DNA of 64,000 nucleotides from Duganella margarita (lineage in GTDB: Bacteria; Pseudomonadota; Gammaproteobacteria; Burkholderiales; Burkholderiaceae_D): contig NZ_WWCS01000012.1 of assembly GCF_009857535.1 (NCBI RefSeq), positions 62,001 to 126,000 of the forward strand, in the 5' to 3' direction. Made by a program: the position numbers and the translations under genes. Positions 7,660 through 17,447 of this stretch are shown piece by piece. Below the pieces are notes generated by a model, which saw only the letters and a list, made by a program, of their open reading frames with translations, was not told the origin of the DNA and did not search any database. The first letter of the stretch is position 1. Every line of letters begins with the position of its first letter.

Positions 7660-7854
7660 ATGCGATTCCGGCACTACAAAGGCGGCGAGTACGAATTGGT
7701 CTGCGAAGCCACGATGGAGGCCGATCTGACGCCGCTGATCGTCTACCGCGCCGCCAACGGCGGCATCTGGTGCCGTCCGCGCGCCGTGTTCTTCGAGGAA
7801 GTCGAAGTGGACGGCAAACGCGTGCCACGCTTTGCGCCGATTATTGAGGCCTGA
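7660..7854 (+). CDS. DUF1653 small protein
   Basis: A 64-residue protein beginning MRFRHYKGGEYELVCEA and ending with the family's VEVDGKRVPRFAPI motif. DUF1653 proteins are short single-domain proteins of unknown function. The ATG has its own ribosome site (CAGGGAGA, about 6 bases). The upstream PNPOx remnant is in the same frame without a stop, so a longer fusion could in theory be read, but the length from this ATG is normal for the family. It stands 69 bases before the large kinase gene. Confidence 0.8.
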   Translation: MRFRHYKGGEYELVCEATMEADLTPLIVYRAANGGIWCRPRAVFFEEVEVDGKRVPRFAPIIEA

Positions 7855-7923
7855 GCAAAAAGTACGGCGCACGGTCGATGTTGTCGCGTAAAATAATTGG
7901 TTCCATTGACCGTTTATTTTTCT

Positions 7924-10900
7924 ATGCCATCCTCTGCGCCGCTTCATACTTCGTCCGATATCAATTGGCTGGCCGGCGGCGGCGAGATGGCGGCCCTGAT
8001 TGCCACCATCGACTGGTCGCGCACGGCGCTGGGACCGATCGATGCCTGGCCACAGAGTTTGCGCACCACGGTCAGCCTGTGCCTGTCTTCGACCTTCCCG
8101 ATCCTGGTGGCGTGGGGGCCCGAATACATCCAGATTTATAACGACGCCTACCGCCCGATCTGCGGCGGCAAGCATCCGGCGTCGATGGGCGAGCCGTTCA
8201 AGGTGTGCTGGGCCACGGCCTTGCCGGTGGTCGGCGACAAGTTCGACCGCGCGCAGCAGGGCGAGGGCACCTATATCAAGGACCAGCGCATGTTCCTGGA
8301 CCGCGATGGCTATCTGGAAGAAGCGTTCATGACCTTCTCGTTCTCGCCGATCCGCGACGAATCGGGCGAGGTGGGCGGCATCTTCCACCCGATTACCGAA
8401 ACCACCGCGCAGGTGCTGAACGCGCGCCGTTCGCAAAGCCTGCGCGACCTGAGCGCCGCGATCGTCGATGCGCGCACGGTGGACGACATCGGCCGCGATC
8501 TGGCCGGCCAATACGAACAGCTGTCGCTGGATGTGCCGTTCCTGCTGTTCTACCAGCGCGACGAGGACAGCGGCCAGTTGCAGCTGCGCGGCAGCGCCGG
8601 CATCGCCGCCGGCAGCGCGCTGGCGCCGCAACACACGCCGATGGATGACGCATGCTGGCCGTTCGCCCAGGTCGCGGCCAGCGGCAAGGCATTGCAGGTC
8701 GACGGCGTGGCGGCGCGTTTCGGCGCTACGCCGTGCGGTCCGTATGAAGAAGCGCCCAATTCCGCGCTGGTGCTGCCGGTCAGCCTGCCGGGCCAGCAGG
8801 AGGTGTTCGGCTTCCTGGTGGCCGGCGTCAGCGCGCGGCGCGCGGTCGATGAGGAGTACCGCAACTTCTACGCCTTGCTGAATGCTGCCTTCAATACCGC
8901 CGTCGGCAACGTCACTGCCTATGAACAGGAACAGCGGCGGGCCGAGGAACTGGCGCGCATCGATCGCGCCAAGACGGCATTTTTCTCCAACGTCTCGCAC
9001 GAATTCCGCACGCCGCTGACGCTGATTCTCGGTCCGCTGGATGACGCGCTGGCCAACGACGGCCTGTCGCCGGAACAGCGGCGCCGCATCGAAACCACGC
9101 ACCGCAACGCACTGCGCCTGCTTAAGCTGGTCAACTCGCTGCTGGACTTTTCGCGTATCGAGGCTGGCCGCGTGCAGGCCAGCTACCAGCCGGTGGACCT
9201 GGCGCAACTGACGGCGGAACTGGCCGGCGTGTTCGAATCGGCCATGATCAAGGGCGGCTTGCGCTACACGCTGGACTTGCCGCCGCTGGCGGAAGCGGTG
9301 TATGTCGACCGCGATATGTGGGAGAAGATCGTCTTTAACCTGCTGTCGAACGCCTTTAAATTTACGCTGGCCGGCGAAGTGACGCTGACGCTGCGCGAAC
9401 ACGCGGGCATGGTGCGGCTGTCGGTGCGCGACACCGGCGGCGGCATTCCGGCGCATGAGCTGCCCCGTACTTTCGAGCGTTTCCATCGCATCGAAGGCGC
9501 GCCGGGACGCACCTACGAAGGCAGCGGCATCGGCCTGGCGCTGATCCAGGAACTGGTGCGCCTGCACGGCGGCCAGATCGCGGTGCAGAGCGTGGTGGGC
9601 GAAGGCACGCAGTTTGATGTCGATCTGCCGTTCGGCCATGCGCATTTGCCGGCGGAGCGCGTGGTGGCGGTGGATGCCGATCCCGCACTGGCCAGCAGCG
9701 GCACGCCGCGTACCGGCGCCGCGTTTGTGGAGGAGGCGCTGCGCTGGCTGCCGGATGAAGAGCAGAACAAACCAGCCGCACGCCTGAACCATGGCGACGA
9801 CGAGGCGGCCGGGCCGCAGCAGCAACGCCCGCGCATCCTGATCGCCGACGATAACAACGACATGCGCGCTTATCTCAAATCGCTGCTCGATGCGCACGCC
9901 GACGTGACCGTCAGCGCCGACGGTGAAGCGGCCTTCGCGCATCTGCTGCAGTATCCATGCGACCTGCTGCTGAGCGATGTGATGATGCCAAGGCTGGACG
10001 GCTTCGGCCTGATCGCCCGCATTCGCGCCACCGAAGCCGTGCGACATCTGCCTGTGATTCTGCTATCCGCGCGCGCCGGCGAGGAAGCGAAGATCGAAGG
10101 CTTGCAGGCCGGGGCTGACGATTACCTGGTCAAGCCATTCTCCACCAACGAGCTGCTGGCGCGGGTGCTGCGCCAGGTCACGCTGGCGCGCGAGCGCGAA
10201 CAGCAGCGGCAGGACGGCATGCAGCGCGAGGCTTATTTCCACGCGCTGATCGACGCCTCGCCGGTGATCCTGTGGACTACCGACGCCGATGGCCAGACCA
10301 CCTATCTGAGCCAGCGCTGGTATGACTACACCGGCCGCACGCCGGAGCAGGACTTGGGCGTCGGCTGGCTGGAGAACGTGCATCCCGACGATAAGGAGCG
10401 GGTGCGTCAGACCTTTGATGCCGCCTGCGCGGCCGGCATGCCGTATTCGGCGGACCTGCGGCTGCGCCGTCATGACGGCGTTTATCGCTGGTGCATCGAC
10501 GCCGGCATGCCGCGCACGGGCGACGACGGCAAGCCGGCCGGCTTTGTCGGCACCGTCATTGACATTAACACGCGCAAGATGCTGCAGGAGCGCTTTGCGC
10601 GTGTGGCCGGCGCCGGCGATATCGGCGTGTGGCACGCTGATGCGCCGTTCGACGCGCTGCGCATCAATCCGCAGATGGCGGTGCACCTTGGCCTGGCAGG
10701 ACAGGATACGATGTCGATCGATCAGCTGCTGTCAGTGGTGGACCATGAAGATCGCAACCGCCTCGCGGATGGCATCACGCGTGCCCTGCGCGACGGCGTG
10801 CCGCTCGATGTGGAGTTCCGCGTCGCCGGCGCCGCCGATACCGATACGGCGCCGCGCTGGCTGCGCGCTGTGGCCTGGTGCGACGTCGACGACCAATGCC

Positions 10901-12084
10901 AGCCAACCCGCTTTGACGGCATCAGCCTCGATATCACCAACCACAAGCAGGCGGAGATGAAACTCCAGCGCCTGGCCGGCGAACTGACCGAGAAGAACCA
11001 GCGCCAGAGCGAATTTCTCTACACACTGGCGCACGAGTTGCGCAATCCGCTGGCGCCGATCCGCGCCGGATTGGAATTGATGGCGGCGCGGCCGGCAGGC
11101 GCCGCAGCCGGCGACCTGCAAGGCATGATGCTGCGGCAGGTGGACCACATGGTGCATCTGGTGGACGACCTGCTCGATATCGCGCGGCTGGCCGAAGGCA
11201 AGGTCACGCTGCGGCATGAACGCGTGCCGCTGGCCGATGTGGTCAGCGACGCGGTGGAAATCAGCACGCCGCTGATGACCAAGGGCGCGCACCAGTTGTC
11301 GCTGCGTCTGCCTACGGCGCCGCTGATGCTGGAGGTGGACCGTCACCGCATTGCGCAGGTACTGAGTAATCTGCTGAATAACGCGGCCAAGTACACGCCG
11401 AGCGGCGGCCGCATCGAACTGTCCGCACGCGTGGCGGATCGTGAACTGGCGCTGACGGTGTCGGACAACGGCATCGGCATCGAGCCGCAGCTGCTGTCGT
11501 CGGTGTTCGATATGTACGCGCAGGCGCCGGCCGGCCAGCAGATGGCGCAGGGTGGTTTGGGCGTGGGATTGAATCTGGTGCGGCAAGTGGTGCAGCTGCA
11601 CCATGGCCGGGTGCTTGCGGACAGCGATGGCGCGGGCCGGGGAAGCCGCTTTACGGTGTGGCTGCCGCTGCCCGAGCAGGAACTGGCCGGCGAGCAGCCG
11701 GTGCTGGCGCCGGCGTCTGCGCCACAGGCAAGCGGCCTGCGGGTGCTGGTGGTGGACGATAACGTCGACGCCGCCGAAACCCTGGGTGCGCTGCTGGAAT
11801 TCAGCGGCCATCAAGTGCAGGTGGCGCACAGCGGCGCGGCGGCCCTCAGCAGCGCGGCCGCGCACTTGCCGCAGGTGGTGTTCCTCGACATCGGCCTGCC
11901 CGACATCAGTGGCTACGACGCCGCGCTGGCCTTGCGCGGCATGGAAGGGATGGCCGGCGCCCGCATCATCGCGCTGACCGGCTGGGGCACGCCGTCCGAC
12001 AAGGCGCGCTCCAGCGCCGCCGGTTTCGACCAGCACCTGACCAAGCCGGTCGATTTCACTCTGCTGCTGGCGGCGCTCACTTGA
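7924..12084 (+). CDS. Double hybrid sensor histidine kinase (two complete kinase-receiver units)
   Basis: A 1386-residue protein without transmembrane segments, so probably cytoplasmic. Domains in order: PAS-like (about 25-165), GAF (about 170-335), HisKA with SHEFRTPLT (near 357), HATPase (to about 570), receiver 1 with LLLSDVMMP (about 635-750), PAS (about 769-889), a second PAS-like region (about 890-1010), a second HisKA with AHELRNPLAPI (near 1036), a second HATPase (to about 1250) and receiver 2 with VVFLDIGLP (about 1272-1386). Both phospho-acceptor His and both receiver Asp residues are present. No separate response regulator with an output domain lies nearby, so the end target is unknown. 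The ATG at 7924 is preferred over an upstream TTG. Confidence 0.88.
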   Translation: MPSSAPLHTSSDINWLAGGGEMAALIATIDWSRTALGPIDAWPQSLRTTVSLCLSSTFPILVAWGPEYIQIYNDAYRPICGGKHPASMGEPFKVCWATALPVVGDKFDRAQQGEGTYIKDQRMFLDRDGYLEEAFMTFSFSPIRDESGEVGGIFHPITETTAQVLNARRSQSLRDLSAAIVDARTVDDIGRDLAGQYEQLSLDVPFLLFYQRDEDSGQLQLRGSAGIAAGSALAPQHTPMDDACWPFAQVAASGKALQVDGVAARFGATPCGPYEEAPNSALVLPVSLPGQQEVFGFLVAGVSARRAVDEEYRNFYALLNAAFNTAVGNVTAYEQEQRRAEELARIDRAKTAFFSNVSHEFRTPLTLILGPLDDALANDGLSPEQRRRIETTHRNALRLLKLVNSLLDFSRIEAGRVQASYQPVDLAQLTAELAGVFESAMIKGGLRYTLDLPPLAEAVYVDRDMWEKIVFNLLSNAFKFTLAGEVTLTLREHAGMVRLSVRDTGGGIPAHELPRTFERFHRIEGAPGRTYEGSGIGLALIQELVRLHGGQIAVQSVVGEGTQFDVDLPFGHAHLPAERVVAVDADPALASSGTPRTGAAFVEEALRWLPDEEQNKPAARLNHGDDEAAGPQQQRPRILIADDNNDMRAYLKSLLDAHADVTVSADGEAAFAHLLQYPCDLLLSDVMMPRLDGFGLIARIRATEAVRHLPVILLSARAGEEAKIEGLQAGADDYLVKPFSTNELLARVLRQVTLAREREQQRQDGMQREAYFHALIDASPVILWTTDADGQTTYLSQRWYDYTGRTPEQDLGVGWLENVHPDDKERVRQTFDAACAAGMPYSADLRLRRHDGVYRWCIDAGMPRTGDDGKPAGFVGTVIDINTRKMLQERFARVAGAGDIGVWHADAPFDALRINPQMAVHLGLAGQDTMSIDQLLSVVDHEDRNRLADGITRALRDGVPLDVEFRVAGAADTDTAPRWLRAVAWCDVDDQCQPTRFDGISLDITNHKQAEMKLQRLAGELTEKNQRQSEFLYTLAHELRNPLAPIRAGLELMAARPAGAAAGDLQGMMLRQVDHMVHLVDDLLDIARLAEGKVTLRHERVPLADVVSDAVEISTPLMTKGAHQLSLRLPTAPLMLEVDRHRIAQVLSNLLNNAAKYTPSGGRIELSARVADRELALTVSDNGIGIEPQLLSSVFDMYAQAPAGQQMAQGGLGVGLNLVRQVVQLHHGRVLADSDGAGRGSRFTVWLPLPEQELAGEQPVLAPASAPQASGLRVLVVDDNVDAAETLGALLEFSGHQVQVAHSGAAALSSAAAHLPQVVFLDIGLPDISGYDAALALRGMEGMAGARIIALTGWGTPSDKARSSAAGFDQHLTKPVDFTLLLAALT

Positions 12085-12115
12085 CGTGCAGCCCGGTAAG
12101 CATCAGGATGGGGCG

Positions 12116-13036
12116 ATGACAAAAACATGGTCTCTCCACCTGATAGTCGCTTGCTTGTTGCTAGGCTTCACCGGCGGCGCGCTTGCCAAAGACTGCATCG
12201 GTTTCATCCCCAGCGGCGGTGGCGGCATTTTCTGGAAGGGCGTCCACAGCGGCGCAGTGGAGGCCGGCAAGACGCTGGGCTACGACATTTATTTTCGTGG
12301 CCCGCAGGAAGAAAGCCAGGCCGCCATCCAGACCGCCGTGCTGGAGATGGTCCGGCAGCGCGGCTGCAAGGCCTTGGTGATCGCGCCCGGTTCGGCCGAC
12401 ATGGCGCTGGCGGTGGGCAAGCTGCAGCGCAGCGGCGTGCCGGTCATTTACGTGGACCGCAACCTGGGCGCACCGGCGGCCACCGGCATGGTCGGCACCG
12501 ACAACTACAAGGCCGGGCAAATGGCCGGCGAAGCCATGGCCAGGAGCCTTAAAGGAAAGGGCTCGGTGCTGCTGTTCCGCATGAAGCACGGGTTACAGAC
12601 CACCGACCAGCGCGAGAACGGTTTTGCCGAAGCCGCGGCCCGCAAGGGCTTGCAGGTGATTGATGGCGGCTATCTAGGCGCCGTGTATGGCGAAGCGTTC
12701 GTCAACGCCTCGTCGGCGCTGGCCAGTCAGAAGGGCAAATTCCAGGGCGTATTCGCGCCCAACGAAGCCACCAGCATGGGCGTGCTGGCGGCGTTGCGCG
12801 ACCAGCACCTGGCCGGCCAGGTGACCTACATTGCCGTCGACGTCACCGACCGGCTGCTGGAAGGCTTGCAAAGCGGCGCGGTGCAAGGCCTGGTGGTGCA
12901 AGCCGCGCACGCCATCGGCTACCAGGCGGTGCGAATGGCGGTCAGCGCCGTCGACAAGAAAATGCCGGTCAACCGCCGCGTGACGGTGGATGCGATCTAC
13001 CTCACCAGAGAGACGGCCGACTCCTACATCCCCTGA
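12116..13036 (+). CDS. Periplasmic sugar-binding-type protein (RbsB-like, Peripla_BP_4)
   Basis: A 306-residue protein with a clear Sec signal peptide (basic MTKTWS, hydrophobic core, cleavage near GGALA-KD). The mature part has the type I periplasmic binding fold: an IGFIPSGGGGIFWKGV start, VIYVDRNLGAP, VGTDNYKAGQMAGEAMA and a C-terminal hinge region. No permease or ATPase gene accompanies it. It follows the double kinase by 31 bases in the same direction. Orphan binding proteins next to kinases often act as ligand sensors, but this kinase has no periplasmic domain to contact, so the link is not obvious. The 3' end overlaps the convergent GGDEF-EAL gene by 13 bases. Confidence 0.85.
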   Translation: MTKTWSLHLIVACLLLGFTGGALAKDCIGFIPSGGGGIFWKGVHSGAVEAGKTLGYDIYFRGPQEESQAAIQTAVLEMVRQRGCKALVIAPGSADMALAVGKLQRSGVPVIYVDRNLGAPAATGMVGTDNYKAGQMAGEAMARSLKGKGSVLLFRMKHGLQTTDQRENGFAEAAARKGLQVIDGGYLGAVYGEAFVNASSALASQKGKFQGVFAPNEATSMGVLAALRDQHLAGQVTYIAVDVTDRLLEGLQSGAVQGLVVQAAHAIGYQAVRMAVSAVDKKMPVNRRVTVDAIYLTRETADSYIP

Positions 13037-15270
13037 GCTTGCTCACCGCATTCGCGTGCTCGCTGCGGCACAAACCTGTGCGCCAGCGCGGCCGCCGACA
13101 TCGGTTCGCTGAAGTAAAACCCTTGCGCCTGGTCGCAGTGGAGTTGGCGCAGGAAGTCGCGCTGCTGTTCGGTTTCCACGCCTTCCGCCACCACCGTCAG
13201 CCCCATGCTGTGGGCCAGCGCGATGACGGCGGCGGCGATGGCGCCGTCGTCGTTGCTGGCCGCGCTCTTGGCCGCGATGTCGCGCACGAAGGAGCGGTCG
13301 ATCTTCAGCGCGTTGATCGGGAAGCGCTTCAGGTAGGACAGGCTGGAATAGCCGGTGCCGAAGTCGTCGATGGCCAGCTGCACGCCCATGTCGCTCAGCC
13401 GCTGCAAAGTCTGGGCCGCGCTGTCGGGCCGCTCCATCAGCACCGATTCGGTGATTTCCAGCTCCAGCCGGTCAGCCGGACAGCCGGTTTCGGCCAGCAC
13501 GCGGGCCACCATCGCGTCCAGCCCCGGCTGGCGGAACTGGCGTGCCGACAGGTTGACCGCGATCCGCAGGTCGGGCAGGCCGCTCTGGCGCCATGCTACC
13601 TGCTGCGCGCAGGCGGTGCGCAGCACCCATTCGCCGATCGGCACGATCAGCCCGGTTTCCTCGGCGATGGTGATGAACGCGTCCGGCATCACCAGTTGCT
13701 GGCCGGCCGGGCGCCAGCGCAGCAGCGCTTCGGCGCCGAGCATGGCGCCATCGGCCAGGTCGATCTGCGGCTGGTATTTCAGCTCCAATTCGCCGCGCTC
13801 GACGGCATGGCGCAGGCCGCTCTCCAGCGTCAGGCGGTCCAGCGTGCGGGCGTTCATTTCTTCCGAATAGAACTGGTAGTTGCCACGGCCCATGGCCTTG
13901 GCCTGGTACAGTGCGGCGTCGGCATTCTTCAGCAGCGTCTTGCCGTTGTCGCCGTCGCGCGGATACAGGCTGATGCCGATGCTGCACGCCGGCGCCAGTT
14001 CGTGGCCGTGGATCAGCATCGGTTCAAACAGGGCGCTGAGGATTTTTTGCGCCAGCGCAGCGGCGATGTCTTCGGTCGGCAGCTCCGGCAGCAACACCAC
14101 GAATTCGTCGCCGCCGAAACGCGCCACGGTGTCGGCGTCGCGCACCGCCTGCTTGAGACGGCGGCCGACCTCGATCACCACGCGGTCGCCGGCGTCGTGG
14201 CCCAGGCTGTCGTTGATGGTCTTGAAGCGGTCCAGGTCGAGGAACAGCATGGCGACCTGGTTGCCGCTGCGGCGCGCCTGGGCGATGGCCTGCGACACCC
14301 GGTCCAGCAGCAGCGTGCGGTTGGCCAGGCCGGTCAGGGCGTCGTGCCGCGCCAGGTGCATCAATTCTTCCTCGAACTGCTTGCGCTGCGAGATATCCTC
14401 GATCACCGCCACCAGCGCGGCGTCGCCGGCGTCCGGCTGCATCGCGGTGACGGTGGCCTTGACCCATACGCGGCGGCCGTCTTTGCACAGGTAGCGCTTC
14501 TCGCGCGACGAGGTCTCCAGCTCGCCGTGCGCCAGCGCGCGCAGCAGCGGGGCGTCGATCTGCCAGTCCTCCGGCGTCACCAGGTCGGCCACGTGCATGC
14601 CGCGCAGTTCTTCCTCGGTGTAGCCGACGATGTCCTGCAGCTTGCGGTTGACGCGCAGCCACCGGCCGTCGGCCGACAACTGCGCCAGACCGACCGCCGC
14701 CTGGCCGAAGGCGCCGCGGAAGCGCGCTTCACTGTCGCGCAGCTGCTGGCGGCCGGCCTTGATATAGGTATCGAGCGCCAGGCCCATGTCGAAGCTGCCC
14801 ACCTTCATCAGCGCGCTGTAGGTGGGCAGGAACAGGCCGGGACGGTCTTGCAGCAACTCTTGCAGCACCGGGCCGAGATCGCCAAGGTATTTGCGGTAGG
14901 CGCCGATATACCACTCCGGCGCCAGGCCGATGCGCTGGTGCGCCAGCCCCACGCGCAGCCGGTGGCGCACATAGTCAATGCCGTAGTCGCCCGCCGTCAG
15001 CGTCTGGAAGTAGGCCGCCTGCAGCTGGTACAGCCGGTCGAGCACCACCGGGTCCTTGAGCAGGCCGCGCAGGACCGGGATGGTTTGCAGGTGACGGTAG
15101 AAACCGGCGATGACCTCGGGCAGCCGTGGTTGCAGCAGCGGATGAACCTCGCGCAGCAGACGGACATCTTCCGCCGTCACCTCCAGAAACTGCAAGCGCA
15201 GCTGGATCTCGGCATCGGCGGGCATCATGTGACTGGCGGTACGGTCCAATTCGCTGGGGTCTGCAAGCAT
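13024..15270 (-). CDS. Globin-coupled GGDEF-EAL cyclic-di-GMP enzyme
   Basis: A 748-residue signalling protein. Residues about 20-170 form a globin-coupled sensor domain: His111 in RVGLAHQRIGL is the expected proximal haem ligand, followed by PEWYIGAY. A PAS domain (about 178-300) follows, then GGDEF with intact FGGDEF near 385-390 and EAL with intact GAEALLRW near 511-518. It would sense O2 through haem and make or break c-di-GMP; which activity dominates cannot be read from sequence. The start at 15270 (MLADPSEL) has an AGGAAG ribosome site, and the longer frame upstream has no globin homology. Confidence 0.9.
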   Translation of the reverse strand: MLADPSELDRTASHMMPADAEIQLRLQFLEVTAEDVRLLREVHPLLQPRLPEVIAGFYRHLQTIPVLRGLLKDPVVLDRLYQLQAAYFQTLTAGDYGIDYVRHRLRVGLAHQRIGLAPEWYIGAYRKYLGDLGPVLQELLQDRPGLFLPTYSALMKVGSFDMGLALDTYIKAGRQQLRDSEARFRGAFGQAAVGLAQLSADGRWLRVNRKLQDIVGYTEEELRGMHVADLVTPEDWQIDAPLLRALAHGELETSSREKRYLCKDGRRVWVKATVTAMQPDAGDAALVAVIEDISQRKQFEEELMHLARHDALTGLANRTLLLDRVSQAIAQARRSGNQVAMLFLDLDRFKTINDSLGHDAGDRVVIEVGRRLKQAVRDADTVARFGGDEFVVLLPELPTEDIAAALAQKILSALFEPMLIHGHELAPACSIGISLYPRDGDNGKTLLKNADAALYQAKAMGRGNYQFYSEEMNARTLDRLTLESGLRHAVERGELELKYQPQIDLADGAMLGAEALLRWRPAGQQLVMPDAFITIAEETGLIVPIGEWVLRTACAQQVAWRQSGLPDLRIAVNLSARQFRQPGLDAMVARVLAETGCPADRLELEITESVLMERPDSAAQTLQRLSDMGVQLAIDDFGTGYSSLSYLKRFPINALKIDRSFVRDIAAKSAASNDDGAIAAAVIALAHSMGLTVVAEGVETEQQRDFLRQLHCDQAQGFYFSEPMSAAALAHRFVPQRARECGEQAQGM

Positions 15271-15550
15271 GCGGTGCTTCCTGGTCGGGCCGGCGCGCGG
15301 GGGCGTGCCGCGCACGGTGAGCACTGTAAGCTGCATCTTGCCAAAAAGAAATGTCGCAGATCAAGTTTGGACCACTCCTGGCGGATTTCAAAAATATCGG
15401 CCGTTTACATAAACGCTACATTTTCCTGTAGGATACCGACTTCTTCCATAAGCAGGATGGCCACAAGCTTTGCTGCCGAGGAGGTTGTTATTTTTTGGGC
15501 AAGGGAATCATACTGACGGCTTCCTTCATGTCCCGATCTCTGGAGACGGA

Positions 15551-16723
15551 ATGGGAGTTTCACGCCCACTAGGGCAACGGCCAGGCAAACTGGCACTGCT
15601 GATATGTTTAATGGTTGTCGCAGTCGTGGCAGTCGCCGAAGGCTGGCGCGGCTCGCGCACGACGCCCCAACATGCCCGCCCGGACGTCGCTGGCGCGGTG
15701 GCGGCGCCGCCACCGATCACCCTGACCGAAATTTCCCGCGCGATTATTCCGATGCCGCCCGGCGTGCCGTCGGCGCACGCCAGCGCGCTGGCGCAGCTGC
15801 CGCATGGCGATTTGCTTGCCTTCTGGTGGGCCGGCAGCCGCGAGAGCGGGCCGGACGTCAAGGTCTACGCTTCGCGCTGGCGCAACGGCCAATGGAGCAA
15901 TAACTGGGTCGTGGCCAGCCGCGATTCGCTCGGCGACGCGCTGGGCCACGGCGTGCGGCGCATCGGCAACCCGGTGGCGTGGACCGCCACCGACGGCAGC
16001 GTGCACCTGTACGTGGTGGCCACCGGCATGGGCGGCTGGGCCGCTTCGCGCGTGGTGCAGCTGCAATCGACCGACGAAGGCGCCACCTTCAAGGTGCGGC
16101 GCGTGCTGCCGATGTCGCCCGTATTCAATACCAGCGTGCTGGTGCGCGCGACCCCGGTCGGCCAGGCGGACGGCGGCTGGTGGCTGCCGGTGTATTTCGA
16201 AATCGGCCACAAGTACCCGATGCTGGTGTCGTTCGACGCCCACGGCGATCCGCAGCGCCTGACCCGTATCGGTGCGCGCACCCGTTCGCTGCAACCGACG
16301 CTGGTGCAGGTGTCGCCGACCGAAGTGCGGGCCTGGATGCGCGACGCCAACAAGGAACGCTCGGTGGTGCAGCAGGCCGTCAGCCATGACGGCGGCGAAA
16401 ACTGGGACGATCTCGGCCCGACCACGATCCGCAATCGCGGCACCTCGCTGGCGGTGCTGCGGCTGCACAACGGCACCTTGCTCATGCTGGGCAACCAGGG
16501 CACGTCGAGGGCGACCGCGCGCAGCACGCTGGCGCTGTCGATGTCGGCCGACGGCCACCACTGGCAGCATGTGACCGACATCGTCAGCGGCCAGCCGCGC
16601 GACGAATTTTCCTATCCGGCCATGTTCCAGGTCGGCGACGAGCTGCACATCACCTACACCTACCAACGGCGCGCCATCGCCCACCATCGCCTGAAAATCG
16701 TAGAGGGAAAGGATCCGCTATGA
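15551..16723 (+). CDS. Membrane-anchored BNR-repeat (sialidase-like) protein
   Basis: A 390-residue protein with a short basic N-terminus and one signal-anchor helix (about 13-31). A six-bladed propeller of the exo-alpha-sialidase type follows, with Asp-box-like repeats (STDEGATFKVRR, SHDGGENWDDLG, SADGHHWQHV). Proteins of this family in proteobacteria are often annotated as sialidases but cleave or bind other glycans. ATG 15551 is preceded by TGGAGACGGA. Its stop overlaps the next gene by 4 bases (ATGA). It is the first gene of an apparent four-gene envelope operon ending in an LtaS-type enzyme, which suggests a shared glycan target (inference). Confidence 0.8.
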   Translation: MGVSRPLGQRPGKLALLICLMVVAVVAVAEGWRGSRTTPQHARPDVAGAVAAPPPITLTEISRAIIPMPPGVPSAHASALAQLPHGDLLAFWWAGSRESGPDVKVYASRWRNGQWSNNWVVASRDSLGDALGHGVRRIGNPVAWTATDGSVHLYVVATGMGGWAASRVVQLQSTDEGATFKVRRVLPMSPVFNTSVLVRATPVGQADGGWWLPVYFEIGHKYPMLVSFDAHGDPQRLTRIGARTRSLQPTLVQVSPTEVRAWMRDANKERSVVQQAVSHDGGENWDDLGPTTIRNRGTSLAVLRLHNGTLLMLGNQGTSRATARSTLALSMSADGHHWQHVTDIVSGQPRDEFSYPAMFQVGDELHITYTYQRRAIAHHRLKIVEGKDPL

Positions 16724-17418
16724 GCTTGCCCGATCTGGCACTGCAAATCATTTATGCCCGCATCGCCTGGGGGCTGGTCGCCGCCGCGATGCTGCTGTCG
16801 GTGCTGCCGACGCTGTTGCCGCGGATCTTTCCGCAACTGGCGCAGCGCTCCAAGGCCATCGTCGCCATCACCATCGCCATCATGATGGCGCTGCCGGGCG
16901 CCGGTTCGCCGGCTTACTGGCTGACGCTGATATTCCAGTATCCGAGCGGGCTGCTGGCCGGGTACAGCCTGGTGGCGCTGTGTGCGCGCTGGACCGGGCG
17001 GCCGGTCGACTTTTTGCTCCATCCGGTATTCGCGCTGGTGCTGACCCTGGTTGGCATCGTGCTGTACCTGGACGCCTTCGGCGTGCTGGCACTGGGGCTG
17101 TATTACCGCGGCTTCGACTCCGACGCCGCCACGCTGCTGGCGATTGCCGCCGCAGTGGCCGGCGCGGCGGCGGTGCTGATGCGCCGGGCCGTCAGCGGCG
17201 GCGCCGCGCTGCTGGCCGCCGTGTTGCTGTTCTCGTTGCTGCGTCTGCCGACCGGCAACCTGTGGGATGCGCTGCTCGATCCGCTGCTGTGGGCCTGGGC
17301 GTTCGGCTCGGTGGTGGTAACTGCGCGCCGTTATTACTACAGCCGCAGCGGGCGTCCGGTCACGGCGCCAGAGCCGGCGTCGGAGCTGGTGCATGCCAGC
17401 GGTGTTGAACAACTTTAA
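16720..17418 (+). CDS. Integral membrane protein of unknown function
   Basis: A 232-residue, very hydrophobic protein with about six or seven predicted membrane helices and a short polar C-terminal tail. I recognise no enzymatic motif. It starts inside the stop of the BNR gene (ATGA overlap) and is followed 29 bases later by another membrane protein gene, so it is clearly part of the same operon. It could be a transporter or scaffold for envelope glycan modification. Confidence 0.75.
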   Translation: MSLPDLALQIIYARIAWGLVAAAMLLSVLPTLLPRIFPQLAQRSKAIVAITIAIMMALPGAGSPAYWLTLIFQYPSGLLAGYSLVALCARWTGRPVDFLLHPVFALVLTLVGIVLYLDAFGVLALGLYYRGFDSDAATLLAIAAAVAGAAAVLMRRAVSGGAALLAAVLLFSLLRLPTGNLWDALLDPLLWAWAFGSVVVTARRYYYSRSGRPVTAPEPASELVHASGVEQL

Positions 17419-17447
17419 TATAAACATAGTAAAACTGGGAGTGGTAC

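Noticed and set aside
7597..10047. Very long open frame on the minus strand opposite the double kinase
   Set aside because: It is the codon-bias shadow of the kinase in high-GC DNA: composition is Arg/Gln/His-rich with no domain, and the opposite strand has ten clear domains.
13039..15516. 825-codon plus-strand frame opposite the GGDEF-EAL gene
   Set aside because: Antisense shadow; the minus strand shows intact globin, GGDEF and EAL motifs, while this frame has no recognisable fold.
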